Shown here piece by piece: positions 36,730 through 49,603 of a DNA stretch of 64,000 nucleotides. Location of the stretch: contig QZLH01000456.1 in the NCBI GenBank assembly GCA_003833135.1, forward strand, positions 6,546 to 70,545, read 5' to 3'. The position numbers were made by a program, and so were the translations under genes. Origin of the DNA: Oehlia diaphana (Eukaryota; Glomeromycota; Glomeromycetes; Glomerales; Glomeraceae). The notes under the pieces are model-generated. The model was not told the origin of the DNA. It did no database searches and was given only the letters and a program-made list of their open reading frames with translations. Numbering within the stretch: the stretch's first letter is position 1; every line of letters starts with the position of its first letter.

Positions 36730-39700
36730 ATGGCAGCACCCGAGGAGGACTATTCATCATTACCTCTAACTGAACGAGTCACACATAAGGTTTTTAACGT
36801 CAAAACTTTTCAATTATTTCACTTTATTTTAATTGGGATATATATATCATATTTTGGTGATTTACTACTTTAGATTTGGAAAGTTCGGGTTGGAGCTTAT
36901 GAAGAACTTACGAAATTATTCAAAAAATCAGATAATGAAAGCGACTTTAAGCCTTATGAGGGTTTTATGAAAAACATCGCCACTGACTCTAATGCAGTTG
37001 CTCAAGAAACTGGTCTAACGACCTTACTTGCGTTTGTGGAGAACGCACCAAATCCATTAAAGTAAGTTTAAGGATCTTACTCGCCAATAACCTAGTTTAT
37101 TCAAGTATTTTAGCGCGTCAATAGTTTGTTATAAACAGGTACATATTTTATGTTTTAAATTCATTAACATGACGATCTCCATTCAAATTGCAGGGTCAGG
37201 AGTTCTATAATACAGGCAGTTGTAGAAAAGGGTTTCGGTTCGTCTCGTGCTGGGACTAAAAATAAAGCAATAGAACTTATACTATTATATATAGAAGTCG
37301 ATTCACCAGAACCCGTAGTAGTGCGTAAACTTATAATTATTTTCAAGTGAAAGCCAAGTTGTTAATTTTGTTAAATATATTTAATTGTTTATTTGACTTT
37401 AGGGAGATGTCCTTGGGGGGTTAAGCGCCAAACAACCTAAGTTGGTTGCTACAACTGTTTCTGCACTTAAAGAGATAATTAGGTATTACATCTATATTAC
37501 TGAAATTTGAAATAATTATCATTTCTATATCTGCTCAATCAAATCGTAGAAAAATTCCAATTCATTGATGATTAGTGTTATGGTTATGCTAATTTAATTC
37601 ATTTAATTTTTTCCAGACTTTATGGTACAAAAACAGTGAATGTTAAACCTATTCTCAAAACTATACCAAAGATATTTGCACACACAGATAAGAATGTGAG
37701 AAGTGAGGTAATTGAATAATCAAATAATAATTATAATGATTATTTAATGTCATTTTAAATATAATTGTCTTTTTTATTGTATAGGGAACACAATTAGTAA
37801 TAGAATTATATAAATGGTTGGGTAAAGCAATAGATCCTCATTTATCAGAGTTAAAACCAGTACAGGTAAAAGTCGAATATATTTAGGATGTGATGATTAT
37901 TCGAAACATCAAATTTCACACTACTATTTATCTATTTTAGATAAAAGAACTGAATGAATTATTTGAAAAATTACCACAAGAAAAACCCACACAGGGACGA
38001 TTATTACGTTCACAAGTGGCAGCGGCTGAAGCGGCGGCTGAAGCTGGTAAAGGTAATGTTCGCAATACATTTTGTATTTTGGTTATGTTATATTAAACAT
38101 GGCTTGAATTTTGCCATATTAGGTGATGAGGCTGAAGCTGAGGAAGAGAAAGAGATTGATGCATATGATTTAGCGGAACCAGTTGATGTTCTTTCAAAAA
38201 TGTCCAAAGATTTCTATACTCTATTGGTAATATATATTATATGACATTTAGTTAATATTTTTAGTAAATTCTTTTTAAACGTTATATATGTTCTACTAGG
38301 GGTCTTCAAAATGGAAAGAAAGAAAAGAAGCTTTGGAAGGTTTTCTGGAAATCTGTAAGACGCCAAGGATTGCGGATAACAATTATTCTGAATTAACTGC
38401 TGCACTTGCAAAGGTTGCATAGAAATTAATTTGTAATGAATATCATTGCATAATTGTGACAAAGTTATTTACAAAAAAGTGTATTTTTTTAATATTTTTA
38501 TATTTTAACTTACAGCGTATTTCAGATGCGAATATTCTAGTAGTTACACTCGCAGCTAATGTTATTGAGGCATTAGCTTTGGGTTTACGTGAACCATTCG
38601 CAAAATACAAATCAACGGTAAACTTAACATATTCAACTTATTATTTACCTTAAATTAAGGACTTTCAGTTTAATAACGTTATTTTCATATTTAGGTCATG
38701 ACTCCTTTGATAGAAAAACTCAAGGAAAGAAAACAAAGCGTTGTTGATGCTTTGTCCGCAGCGCTGGATGCAGTATTTTTAAGCGTAAGTATCATAAATA
38801 GATTTTTTTTCAATTTATATCATATTTAATTTTTTTACCAAAATAGGTTACAATTTCTGATATCACTGAGGATGTATTAGCCGCTGGAAAACACAAAAAT
38901 CCGCAAGTTAAATCAGAATCTATGAAATTTTTAGTAAAATGTATAAAAAATACAAGGACATCGCCTCAAAAGGCCGAAATCAAGGCCTTAACTGAAATGA
39001 TGGTAAAGGCTTCTGAGGATAGTTTTGAACCTGTTCGTAATTCGGCTTTTGAAGGACTGGGAACAATGATGAAAGTCATTGGTGAGAAAGCTATGAACAC
39101 TTTCTTGGAAGGACTTGATGATATTAAAAAGGGAAAAATTAAAGAATATTATGATAAAGCCGAAGTCAAAATAAAATTTTCAGCTGCGAAAAAACCACCG
39201 CCTCCAGCTGCAGCACCTAAAGGAAAGCCTGCGGAAAAAACTGCGGCAAAAAAAAAAGAAGCTGTGCGTCATATTTTTGGAATAGTCAATTTTATCTGTA
39301 TTAATATTATTGTAAGATATTTCAACTCATTTTGCCCTTTATGGGGAATTTGTTTTGAAGGGTTCTGCACCCAAGAAGGCAGCTGCAAAACCGGGAGGCC
39401 CTCCAAAAAAAGCTCCACCAGCAAAAGCCTCGAGTGCCGCCGCCGCACCTCCTCCAAAAAAGGGCGGAAAAGTGAAGGAAGAAATTATCACATACAAATT
39501 TTCTAACGAAGGTGCTGAAGAAAGGTTTGCGGAATTTGTGCCTGAAGACCAGACTGCTAATTTAAGTGAAAAGAGTTGGAAATTACGTTTAGAAGGTATG
39601 TTATTCTAATTATTTGTTTATGTTATAAAAGGCTTACAAATTTTTGCCATTAACTTCAGCCATCGAGAATCTTCAAAGCACATTGGAAGAAAGGTCATCT

Positions 39701-40944
39701 GAAATCGAAGCTGAATTGGTCGTTAGATTTCTTTCTAAAAAGCCTGGATGGAAAGAAAGCAATTTTCAGGTTAATACTTTGTTGAATATCAATTTTTATA
39801 TGAAATTTGTATTATTGAATAACATAAGTTCTCTTGTAGGTTTTATCGAAAGCATTTAATATCATTGAAATGCTTAGTCAAAAATTTCCGTCATTTGGAA
39901 AACCAGCGGCAACATTGGCAATACCGAGTAAATTATATTTATTAATTTTTATTATTTTAATGAACGCTAATTAATAATGATATACATATTACAGTACTTG
40001 TGGAAAAATTAGGAGATATTAAATTAAAAAAGAGCGCAGGGGATGCATTAATGGCATTTTCCGAGAAAATTTCTTTACAATTTGTACTTTCACAAGGTAT
40101 TAAATAAATGGTTTTTAAATATTTAATGTTTGCTAATTTACTAATTTTATTTTTCTTCATTTTTTTTCTTCATTTTCCCCCAAAAAATTAACAGCATACG
40201 ATCCCTTGAATAAAGCGAAAGCACCCAAAATATTGGCTGATAATTTGTTATGGATTCATGGTGCTATTATGGAATTTGGAATAGGAGGTCTTCAAGTGCG
40301 AGAATTAATTGAATTTCTCAAAGTTGCATTAGGAAGTTCTAATGCATCTGTTCGTACAAATGCTGTCACTGTTTTGGGAGCTTTGCGTGTTTTTGTAGGA
40401 CCAGGTAAAAAATTAACAATGATTATAATTTTTTTATAAAAAAAAAATATGTTTAAATAATTAATTAATCAATTATTCGCAGACATCAGAACATTTGTTC
40501 AAGATTTAAATCCTACACAACTTGCTACAATTGATAGTGAATTTGAAAAAGTAGCTGGTCAAGAACCTCCGAAATCATTAAGGACGAGTGTATGTGCATA
40601 GTTAGGGATTTATTTATAATAGTCATTTTGTTTGATTTTAACTATTCTTTTATTTGCATAAAGGCTGAAGCTACAGATACAGGTGGTAGTGGAAAAAATC
40701 CCATAGAAGAGTTGTTTCCTAAAGTTGACATTGGCGCGCAATTTACTAGTAAGATGATGGCTGTAAGTTCTATTTTAGTAATAGAATATTGTTTTTTTTG
40801 CCCGATAGAAATTTAATCGTATAAATAAAATATATTTTTAGGAATGTAATGATGATAAATGGAAAGTGCGAAAAGATGCACTTGAGCAAGTTCTTGCCAT
40901 TGTTGATGCTAACAAGAAGATTAAACCGAACTTGGGTATGTAGA

Positions 40945-41006
<62 letters not shown>

Positions 41007-44000
41007 AATAAAAGAAATTTAATGATTAACTAAAAAAAGCGCTATAATATTTGTTTTATAGGTGATTTTGTTCCTATCCTTAAATCAAGATTAGGAGATA
41101 GTAATAAAAATTTGCAAATGATGTCTTTGGACATAACTGGCAAGATTGCTACTGCAATGGGCAAACCATTTGAGAGGCACGTAAAAATATTAGTTGGGCC
41201 TGTTACTGCTGTACTTACAGATCAAAAAGCAACGGTTCGTAGTAGTGCTATTAGCACGTTAGATGCTTTGGCAAATGCTTGTGGCCTTGATTCTTTAATT
41301 GGTTCATTTTCAACGAGCCTTGCCACCGAAAATCCTTTATTGAGGAAGGATTTATTGAGTTGGCTCTCCGAACGTCTCAAAGAAGCTGCAGAAAGTGATA
41401 AGAAAAATGCTCTACCGGATTTATCACCTATGGTTCAACCAATTCTATCCTGCTTACAAGATCGTAATGGTGAAGTTAGAAAAGCTGCGCAGTCTTGTTT
41501 AAGTCCTATAGTAAAGAGTGCCGGTTTTGATTACGTTGTTGCAAAATGCGGTGATTTAAAAGGTGCCGTAAAACAGACAATTATGCCAATGATAGAAGCC
41601 GTTCGACCAACTGGTTCTAGTGGTCCTGCCGCAAAAAAGGACACAAAAAAGGCAAAATCTCGACTTGCTGCACCATCAAGCAAAGACAAAGCTGATACAG
41701 ATGAGGAACATATGGAAGATGACGATCCACCAGCGAAATTGCCACCAGGATTGGTTCTTAGGCCATCAGTTAATTCTACACTTAACAAACCCACAACTTC
41801 ACTGGCAAATCCACTATCCGCAGCGAATCCTAATACATCAGGTTTACCTACAAATGGACTTTCTTCTCAACTTAGTGGACCTCCGCCCTCTGGTATTAGT
41901 AGGCTTCAATCACCTCTCCAAAGAGGCGGAATTCCTAGCGGAATTGGTAGGGGAGCAACTCCATCAAGATTACAGTTTTCTCGAGCTCGTCCTGGTATGA
42001 ATGGAGCAAATGGACTAATTCCAGCATCTTCAAATGATTCTGTTGATGAGATCGAATCTAAGAAAGATTTATCCCGTATGGAAGTTGATAAATTCGAGTC
42101 GGTTAATAATGAGATGAATGCACCAATTAAACAGCGTGTTTTTATGGTTGATATCATTATTACAAAAATCTTGAGTACAGAATTTCAACTAAGCATTGAA
42201 GCATTGAAAGAATTAGATAAACAATTGAACACTTCTCCTGAATCTATTATTCGCAATGTAGACGAGCTTGTAAATGCTTTAGCCATCCAGCTTCGAATTT
42301 CCTATACACAACTTAAACCACAATCACCTAGTTTAATTCGATTGTGTAAACATCTAGTTAATGCTTTAGTCTTATTATTTTCAAATAAAGACTTAGCATC
42401 AGCTGTATCTCAAGATTCACTTGACCGTTTACTTTCCGAATTAGCACATCGTTTGTTAGACCCTAATCTTACAGTAGTGGATGGTGGTTCACAATTATCC
42501 AAAGCAATTAATGTTTCAATGGTTAAAGTACTTGAACATAGCAATCGTAATAGAACATATAGGTAATAAAAATTATTAAAGTAGTAATATCAATTTTATA
42601 TGTATGATTATCATTACTCATTCTACAATATCTTCCTTTAACTTTTCTTTAGTGCACTAATATCAATACTAGGGAAATCGTCATCAAATTTGCGTGAAGT
42701 TGATGCAGAAACTGCTGCCACACAAACAAAGTTTACTGAACTAATTATGAAATGTTTATGGAAATTGGCAAAGTCAGTCCAGGAAAATTTGAAGGCTGGT
42801 ACTTTATTGCCTAATCAGCTGCTACGTGATCTTAACAATTTCTTTATGGCAATACCTCCAGCTGAGTGGAAAAGGAGAGAAAAAGAAAAAGTGTTACTAG
42901 GTGAATTGCCTTTACGTACGGTTAAGACATTATTGCTCGAACTAGTAACAGGTCTTAGTGAAAGTGTCTACGAAAAATTGGATCTTATTGAAGATCCACA
43001 GAAGAGTTATGTTTATCCTTACTTACACCATATGCTTGAGGCTACCAAGAGGAAGGATAAACAAGCTGGCAGACAAGCAATCGCTGATAATACATCAAGC
43101 CGTCCATCTTCAATTTCATCGGCTCGATCTATTAGTTCAGTTGGTTCCGATATACAATTTTCTACTACAGATTCTGCACGTGCTTCTCCTGCACGAGACT
43201 TATCTCCACAAAGAACACCTACTCAAACATCATTAAGGAATTCAATACCAGCTAGAAATTCCCCTATAAATGAACCACCAACAAGAACTTTCCCACCAGC
43301 AAGGGATTCTCCAGTACCTGATGTGCCCGGTCATATCAATGAAACTATGTCAAATGCTTCAGAGCCAGTAAGTCCAGCGTCGCCGCGCACTCCAATGACC
43401 CCAAAATTTCCTACACCAACTACAAGTGCACGTTCATCAGGTTCGCATGAGGTAGAAATGAATGCACGCCTAACTCAAATTTTTCTTAAAATTGGATCAA
43501 GGGAAGAAACTAAGAAGGTAAATATTAATAGATTGAAATTGAATCGAGATTATTATGATTAAATTATTGAAATTTTGTGCTTAGGGTATCTACGAGTTAT
43601 ATGAGTTTCAAAAACAACATCCTGAAATGGAAGGCAAGATAACAACACAGTTATCTAGGACCGGTACACACTTCCAAAGTTATATCCGACGTGGACTTGC
43701 AAACATTGCTACAGAGGAAGAAGAGAAGGAAAGAGCAATTGTTATCGCAGAAGCCAAAAAAAATCTATGTATGTTATTATTTCAAGTGTTTATGAAAATT
43801 TTTGTGATTTCATGATTTTAGCTTCAATTAATGTATCATAACTTTTTAGTTCCTCAAGATAAAAATAATACAGAGAATAATGTAAACCAACCGGAAGGTA
43901 AGATGGTAATAATAATAATAATCTTTTTTTTTTTCTTTGCTTATTAATTTTTTATTTTATTTGTTAGACATTGCGTATAGACAAAAACTTTTGAGATTAC

Positions 44001-44038
44001 AACAAGTGTTTGGTTACCGAGAGACGGGGAACGAGTGA
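36730..44038 (+). CDS. XMAP215/Stu2-family microtubule polymerase, large multi-TOG form
   Basis: Twenty-five exons join in frame to 1759 residues. Boundaries: 36730-36789, 36874-37061, 37194-37320, 37403-37482, 37617-37707, 37785-37865, 37941-38052, 38123-38226, 38300-38413, 38516-38617, 38695-38784, 38847-39263, 39361-39595, 39660-39769, 39840-39927, 39995-40096, 40195-40404, 40483-40589, 40664-40762, 40842-40935, 41062-42562, 42653-43517, 43585-43768, 43850-43897, 43968-44038. HEAT-repeat TOG arrays lie at roughly 15-230, 268-480, 570-800, 810-1060 and 1200-1500. A Lys/Ala/Pro linker spans 485-560 and Ser/Pro-rich linkers the later gaps. A C-terminal helical module (I-Y-E-L-Y-E-F, S-Y-I-R-R-G-L-A) resembles the TACC-binding end of animal proteins. 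Yeast Stu2 and Alp14 have two TOGs, so this is the animal-like architecture. Confidence 0.92.
40945..41010. repeat. (AAT)n microsatellite
   Basis: About 15-20 ATA/TAA triplets with two interruptions near the end, inside an intron of the XMAP215 gene (between the exons ending 40935 and starting 41062). Its length is likely polymorphic. Confidence 0.9.
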
Positions 44039-44464
44039 TTTGTAAAGGGAGTAAATGGAACTGTTATTTGGTAAAAATTACATATATAAATAGGACTTTG
44101 TGGTAGCTTGCTATTCTGTTTTTATCTTTTTTAATCTAACATAAATATAATTGTCTATCATATTTTACAAATTTGAAGGGAATTTTTATACATCAATATA
44201 CATATTACATGTCAATAGAAATTCATTGAATTTGTGGCGTTATATTAGAATAAAAAAATTTTTTGTAATTTTAATATTTAATTTAGAGTAAACATACCAT
44301 AATAGAACATGTTATATGGTAATATTTAAAGTGAAAAAGCTTAAATAAATATATGCTATATATGATTCATTTACATGTATTAAAATTTAATAAATTTTAT
44401 TTTACAGTATATATATAATAATCCTAATGAAATTTAATAGATTTTTATCATTTACGCATCGAAT
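44039..44464. other. Convergent 3' region
   Basis: 426 bp between the ends of the XMAP215 gene and the two-TM protein gene. A+T-rich, no open frame. Confidence 0.6.
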
Positions 44465-46204
44465 TCAGGTTTCTCGATCTGAAGGTTTTGGTTCTGGTGG
44501 CAACCGGGCTGAAATACCACCAATAGTAATCAATTTTTCATCAATCCTTGATGGAGTTACATATGGTGCTTGCCGATACTTTGTTGTAGGAGGAATTCGC
44601 TGTGGAAAAGGCACTCCACTAGGAGAACCCCAAGCGTTAATGAATGAACTTGCTGAAGATGTGGAAGGGACAATAGTTGAAGTAGATGTTAAGCCGCCAG
44701 TGTAAGGTGGACCCATTGATGTTGAGGTTGATGTTGATATCGACGTAGAAGGAATAGAAGGAAGTATTGTAGATTGTGAAGGGATTGATGACGCAACGGT
44801 ATTCGGCACAGTTGTCGATGGAGTAGTAGTGCTTCTTGAAGGTCGTGGTGTTGATTGAATTTGGGATCTTCCTGATGGACTGATCGTGAAACTTGAAGTA
44901 TCATATGAACTATTTTGTTCCAATTCCTTAACTTTAAGGGCGAAAAAAAAGATTATCTTGGGAACAGTTTTTTTAATTTATGATATAAAGTATGTGATTT
45001 TACCTAATTTTTCTCTGAGTTGATCAATCTGTTTTTTCTTTCTAGCCCATTGAACATTTGTGTAAAATACTTTAAGTATGTAGAATGCAGGTATGCAAAA
45101 CATTAAATATCCTGTACAATAAGAGATAAATTGTCAAATTATAATTTAAATCTTGTAATCTTGTTATTTTCAAATTAAATAAACTTACCTACGACACTTG
45201 TATAATAATTTTCAAATCGCCTTTTTAAATACTACAACAATTAGTATTACATAATAAAACGGAAACATAACTATAATGAAATAAACATACCGATATTGTT
45301 TAGTAGAAGTAAGAAATATTATAAAAATCCCTAAACAAAAGTTAAAAAACAATGTTTTAATACTATTACTTTTTTCCACTTCATATTCGTTCTTTGGTAA
45401 TTCTTGTTCGATCATTAGGAGACGCGCAAGATATGGCACCTTCTCCACTTTACGTGGTGGTGTTTGTTGATGTCTTGGCTTAGGTGCAGGTGTTGATTGA
45501 ATAAGGGGAGATTCCGCTATTCGAGCATTCACATTTGAAATATCACGTCCAATTAAATTTGTTCCACTTGAATATATTGGAATTTGTTGTCTTTCGAACC
45601 GACTGTTTAATACATTAAAGGTCGAATCTGAAACTCCAGCAGGACTAGTATACATTGGTGAATTTATCGGTGTAACACCCGATTGAGTGATAGGCACGTA
45701 TGCCCGAGATTGCGACTGATTTAATATTACATTCTGAGACATTGGCGCAACAGACGTAGGCCTACTTGTATCTTGTTGAAAAGTGTTCTGAAAAGCTCTT
45801 ATTGTAGGTCCTGTTGTTGTATTAATATCTGATCTAGGTTGAGATTGTATTGATTGAAGTGGTGTTCGTGAATGCTCTCCGAACAAGCCCTGGAACTGTG
45901 GTGCTGTTGGTGTTGTTGGAGAAGTTGACGTTGACGCAGACGACGTTACTTGCTCATATACAGGACTTAGTATGTTAAAAGGTTGGAAGCTTGTAGTTCG
46001 TGCTCTATTTTTTCCACGCATTAGTAACGGAGAAGACTGATCATCTTCAGACGCGAAAGAAATCTCTTGACTTTGTTCTAAACGCCTTCGCAGCCATTGA
46101 TTACTACTATTGAAGCCCTCATTGCTTTGATAAGACGAGGACGAATTAACGTTATTTACAAGATAAGACTTGTTTTGCGAAACTAATTTCGGTGTATAGA
46201 CCAT
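44465..46204 (-). CDS. Two-transmembrane protein with long disordered arms, family unknown
   Basis: Not recognised. Four exons (minus order): 45291-46204, 45189-45220, 45004-45111 and 44465-44931; 506 residues. Residues 1-255 are Ser/Thr/Gln/Pro-rich and probably disordered. A conserved-looking segment follows (P-Y-L-A-R-L-L-M-I-E-Q-E-L-P-K). Two hydrophobic helices come next at about 280-300 and 317-340, separated by a short basic stretch. Then comes a charged helix (W-A-R-K-K-K-Q-I-D-Q-L) and a second Ser/Thr/Pro-rich arm to the stop. The acceptor of the 32-base second exon was chosen because the nearer AG gives an immediate stop. The arrangement suggests an ER or nuclear-envelope protein with both arms on the same side, but this is inference. 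Divergent from the F-box gene (338 bp). Confidence 0.7.
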
Positions 46205-46486
46205 GTGGAAATCTAGAAGAAACCTATAAAATTTTTTTTTTAAATTTTTTTTGATTTATTTTCCAAAAAGGTTCAACACGTGCTTATAATGAGTCTGTAA
46301 ACTTAATATGTCAACCATACAGCGATGGGCTGTGTTAAGGGTTTTTTTTATCTGCAACAAGCTATTCACGTACTAACTAAATTAGGAAACGGCCCAAAGT
46401 TCATGTTTCATTGTTTGTAATTCAATTAATTACTGATTTTTAAAATCTCCATTCATACCGCTATCATTGTTCAATTTTTGATCACA

Positions 46487-46498
46487 TATATATAATAA
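46487..46498 (+). promoter_or_regulatory. TATA-like box of the F-box gene
   Basis: TATATATAATAA 45-56 bases before the F-box start codon in the 338-bp divergent promoter. Confidence 0.35.
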
Positions 46499-46542
46499 CT
46501 ATAGATTTCGTCCTGTCTAAATCGTCCGTTAAATTTTCACAA

Positions 46543-48947
46543 ATGAACATTGAAAACCACCCAGCTTGTATTTCGGAAACTGTGATTGAAGAAAGGGTTA
46601 CTACATTCCTAGAATCACCAACCGATGAAGGATATAACGATGGTTATGAAGAAGTAAAACATGAATTCGAAATTCCTTCCTGGATAACTTCGCTTAGCGA
46701 AGAACAAAGAATTGGTAAGGTTTTCTTTCATTTTATATCGAATTGATTTTTTCTTCGTCTTTCCGCTAATCAAGAAAGCTGTAGGTCTTGAGACTTGTCT
46801 ATTGATTTGATATACTGAATTACGCCTACTTCAAGAAGGAAAATTTTATCGAATTCTTTTTTTTTTTTTTGTATTCAAGACTTTCTTTATAGCTTTGATT
46901 GGTGAAATGTTAAATGTTCTATTACTTATTCTGTTTTTGGTATTTTAAAATCAGAATTCGCATTTCAACTTCTTTTGACGCTTCCAACCCCCAAAATCGC
47001 ACAGTTGCACAACCGCTTGTCTCCCTTGTTCCATCGAGACTTTTTATCCGTATGTCATTTCTTTTTAACAAAAGCTTTTATTGTTTTATATTGAAATTTT
47101 TTAAAGATTTAACATTAATTCTACCAAAATAGTTATTGCCATATGAATTGGCAATCCACATTCTTTCTTTTCTTGATGCACGGACTCTTGGTCGAGCCGC
47201 ATGTGTATCTAAACAATGGAGAAAAGTTAGTTCTGATGGGTCATTATGGAGAAATTTATTTTTTAAAAACGGATGGACTGTGAATACAAAAATGGTTGAA
47301 TTGTACCTTCAAACACCAATATGTAACAGATCGAATTCACCATTTAACCGAGGGAAAAATCCTGATCAAACAATATCCACTCAACAACTGGGAGCTGATG
47401 ACGATTATGAATTGGATGATATTCATGATGATCTTATTGAAAGTGATCAAGATCTAAATTCACAATACAATAATGAAAGTGAGTTATTGAAAGTATAATT
47501 GGTTAAAAAATTAAGTTTGTTAATAATTAATTGATTTGATTCTTTTAGATTCACAATCATTTCACTATCCTTCAACACATCAGGTAAATTTGCTTCCAAC
47601 AAATGATGGGAGCGGTTCGCAGCAAGAAGACTTGAATTCAGATATATGGAATGGTGTATCATCACACTCAAGGACCAAAATTAATCAGAGTAGCATAAAT
47701 ATACCATCTGCTATTCCGTCAACATCTTTATCAACAGTCTCCGCTCCAATTTCAGATAGGTCTTCTTCAGCCGACAATCAATTTATAAGACGTTCCACGA
47801 GTTTATTACATCATCCAACTACACAATTACCTTCACCTCCTCTTCCTTCTCATTTCCTCATTCCTCCATCTGCTTATGTTCCGTATAATCTTCCCATTAT
47901 TCCTATGCATCAAAATGAATCTGGTCAACCTGTAATTAATTGGAAATACTTATATCAACAAAGATCATTATTAGAACATCAATGGCGTAAAGGTATTTAT
48001 TCAATTCGAAAGTTACCAGGACACACCGAAAGCATATATTGTGTTCAATTTGATGAACATAAAATTATTAGTGGAAGTCGTGATGATACAATTAAAATTT
48101 GGGATATCAAAACTGGCTATTGCATTAGAACATATCGTGGACATAGACAATCTGTTTTATGTCTACAATATGATGATGATATAATAGTTAGTGGGAGTAG
48201 CGATGCTACAATTATCATTTGGAATTTAGCAACGGGAGAAATTATACGTACATTGGAGGGTCACAGTGAAAGTGTTTTGAATTTACGGTTTAATGAAAAT
48301 CATATCGTAAGTTGTTCAAAAGATCGAACAGTACGAATTTGGAGACGCGAGACGGGGTCATGTCTTCGAGTATTATGCGGACATCGTGCAGCAGTTAATG
48401 CTATACAATTTAAAGATGATTATGTTGTTTCAGCTTCGGGAGATCGAACAATTAAATTATGGTCTTTAGCATCAGGACAATGTCTTCGTACTTTTGATGG
48501 ACATTCACGAGGAATTGCCTGTATCCAATTTGATGGAAATATTATTATCTCTGGGTCAAGTGATAAAACTATAAAAGTTTTTGATGTACATACAGGAGCT
48601 TGTTTATCCACTCTTGCTGGTCATACTGATCTTGTAAGAACCCTACAATTTGATAAAAATAGGATTGTTAGTGGAAGTTATGACGAAACCCTTAGAGTTT
48701 GGGATCTTAAAACGGGAGAATTACAATCTAATCTAATTCATGGACATACTAGCAGGTAAATATTTAAATTTCTGATTAAAATGTCTAGTAAAATATTTTT
48801 ATTCATTTTTAACAAATAATTTTTTTTTATCTTTAAAGAGTTTTTAAACTTCAATTCAATACCACTAAAATTATAAGCTGTTCTCAAGATCAAAAAATAA
48901 TCATATGGGATTTTGCCCATAATGTGGATACAACATTCCTAGTTTAA
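46543..48947 (+). CDS. F-box / WD40 protein (SCF substrate receptor)
   Basis: Likely substrate-recognition subunit of an SCF ubiquitin ligase. Five exons: 46543-46714, 46955-47049, 47133-47478, 47549-48755 and 48839-48947; 642 residues. An F-box starts at about residue 90 (L-P-Y-E-L-A-I-H-I-L-S-F-L, then C-V-S-K-Q-W-R). A Ser/Thr/Pro/Gln-rich linker follows. From about 350 to the end lie seven or eight WD40 repeats, each with G-H and a closing I-W-D, L-W-S or V-W-D type dipeptide. The layout matches Met30, Pof1 or beta-TrCP/FBXW types. Which ortholog it is cannot be settled by eye, so the degron it reads is unknown. Convergent with the acyltransferase gene. Confidence 0.93.
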
Positions 48948-49603
48948 CCTAAAAAAAAGAAAGAGATATATATATATATAAATTATTTAAAAGACATTTT
49001 TTATTGAACAATTTTTTTTTTTATTTCAGTCAAGAAAAATTTTCAAGTAAAAGAGAATTTTTAATAGTAATTTTCAATATTATATTTATATAGAATATAT
49101 AAAAAAAAAAAAAAAAATATCAAGAACCTGAAGAACATTCATTATTTTCATTATTTCTTTTATAAGGAAGTAATCATTTATATTAGTGAGCAAAAAACAC
49201 TATTTAAGATTTAATTGTTACAGGGTTTAAAGATTTTAAAATATCAAGAAAAAAAGAAATAATAAAAATTTTAGTAATATTGATTGATAGATTCCTTAAA
49301 CATAAAAAATTCGTACGTTCAAAATTTTCATTGATAAAACGATAAAAATGATAAGATGATTAAAATGGATAACTGTCGATCACTTAAATAGCCGATCTGG
49401 TTTTATTTATTATCAAAACCTTCTAGCAATATTTGCAAATGTGAATTAAGAATTCCCTTATTTAATTTTAATAAATTATTAATTACTAATTATTAGTTTA
49501 GTTTTAGCATTTCTAAAAAAAAAAAAAAATTATATTCATACGCATCTTTCACTCTATTGTTTCATAATAACAAACTTTTTTTCCCTTAAAAAAAGAAAGT
49601 TAT
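48948..49603. other. Convergent 3' region
   Basis: 656 bp of A+T-rich DNA between the F-box and acyltransferase stops, with A runs at 49098-49116 and 49515-49529. No gene seen. Confidence 0.6.
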
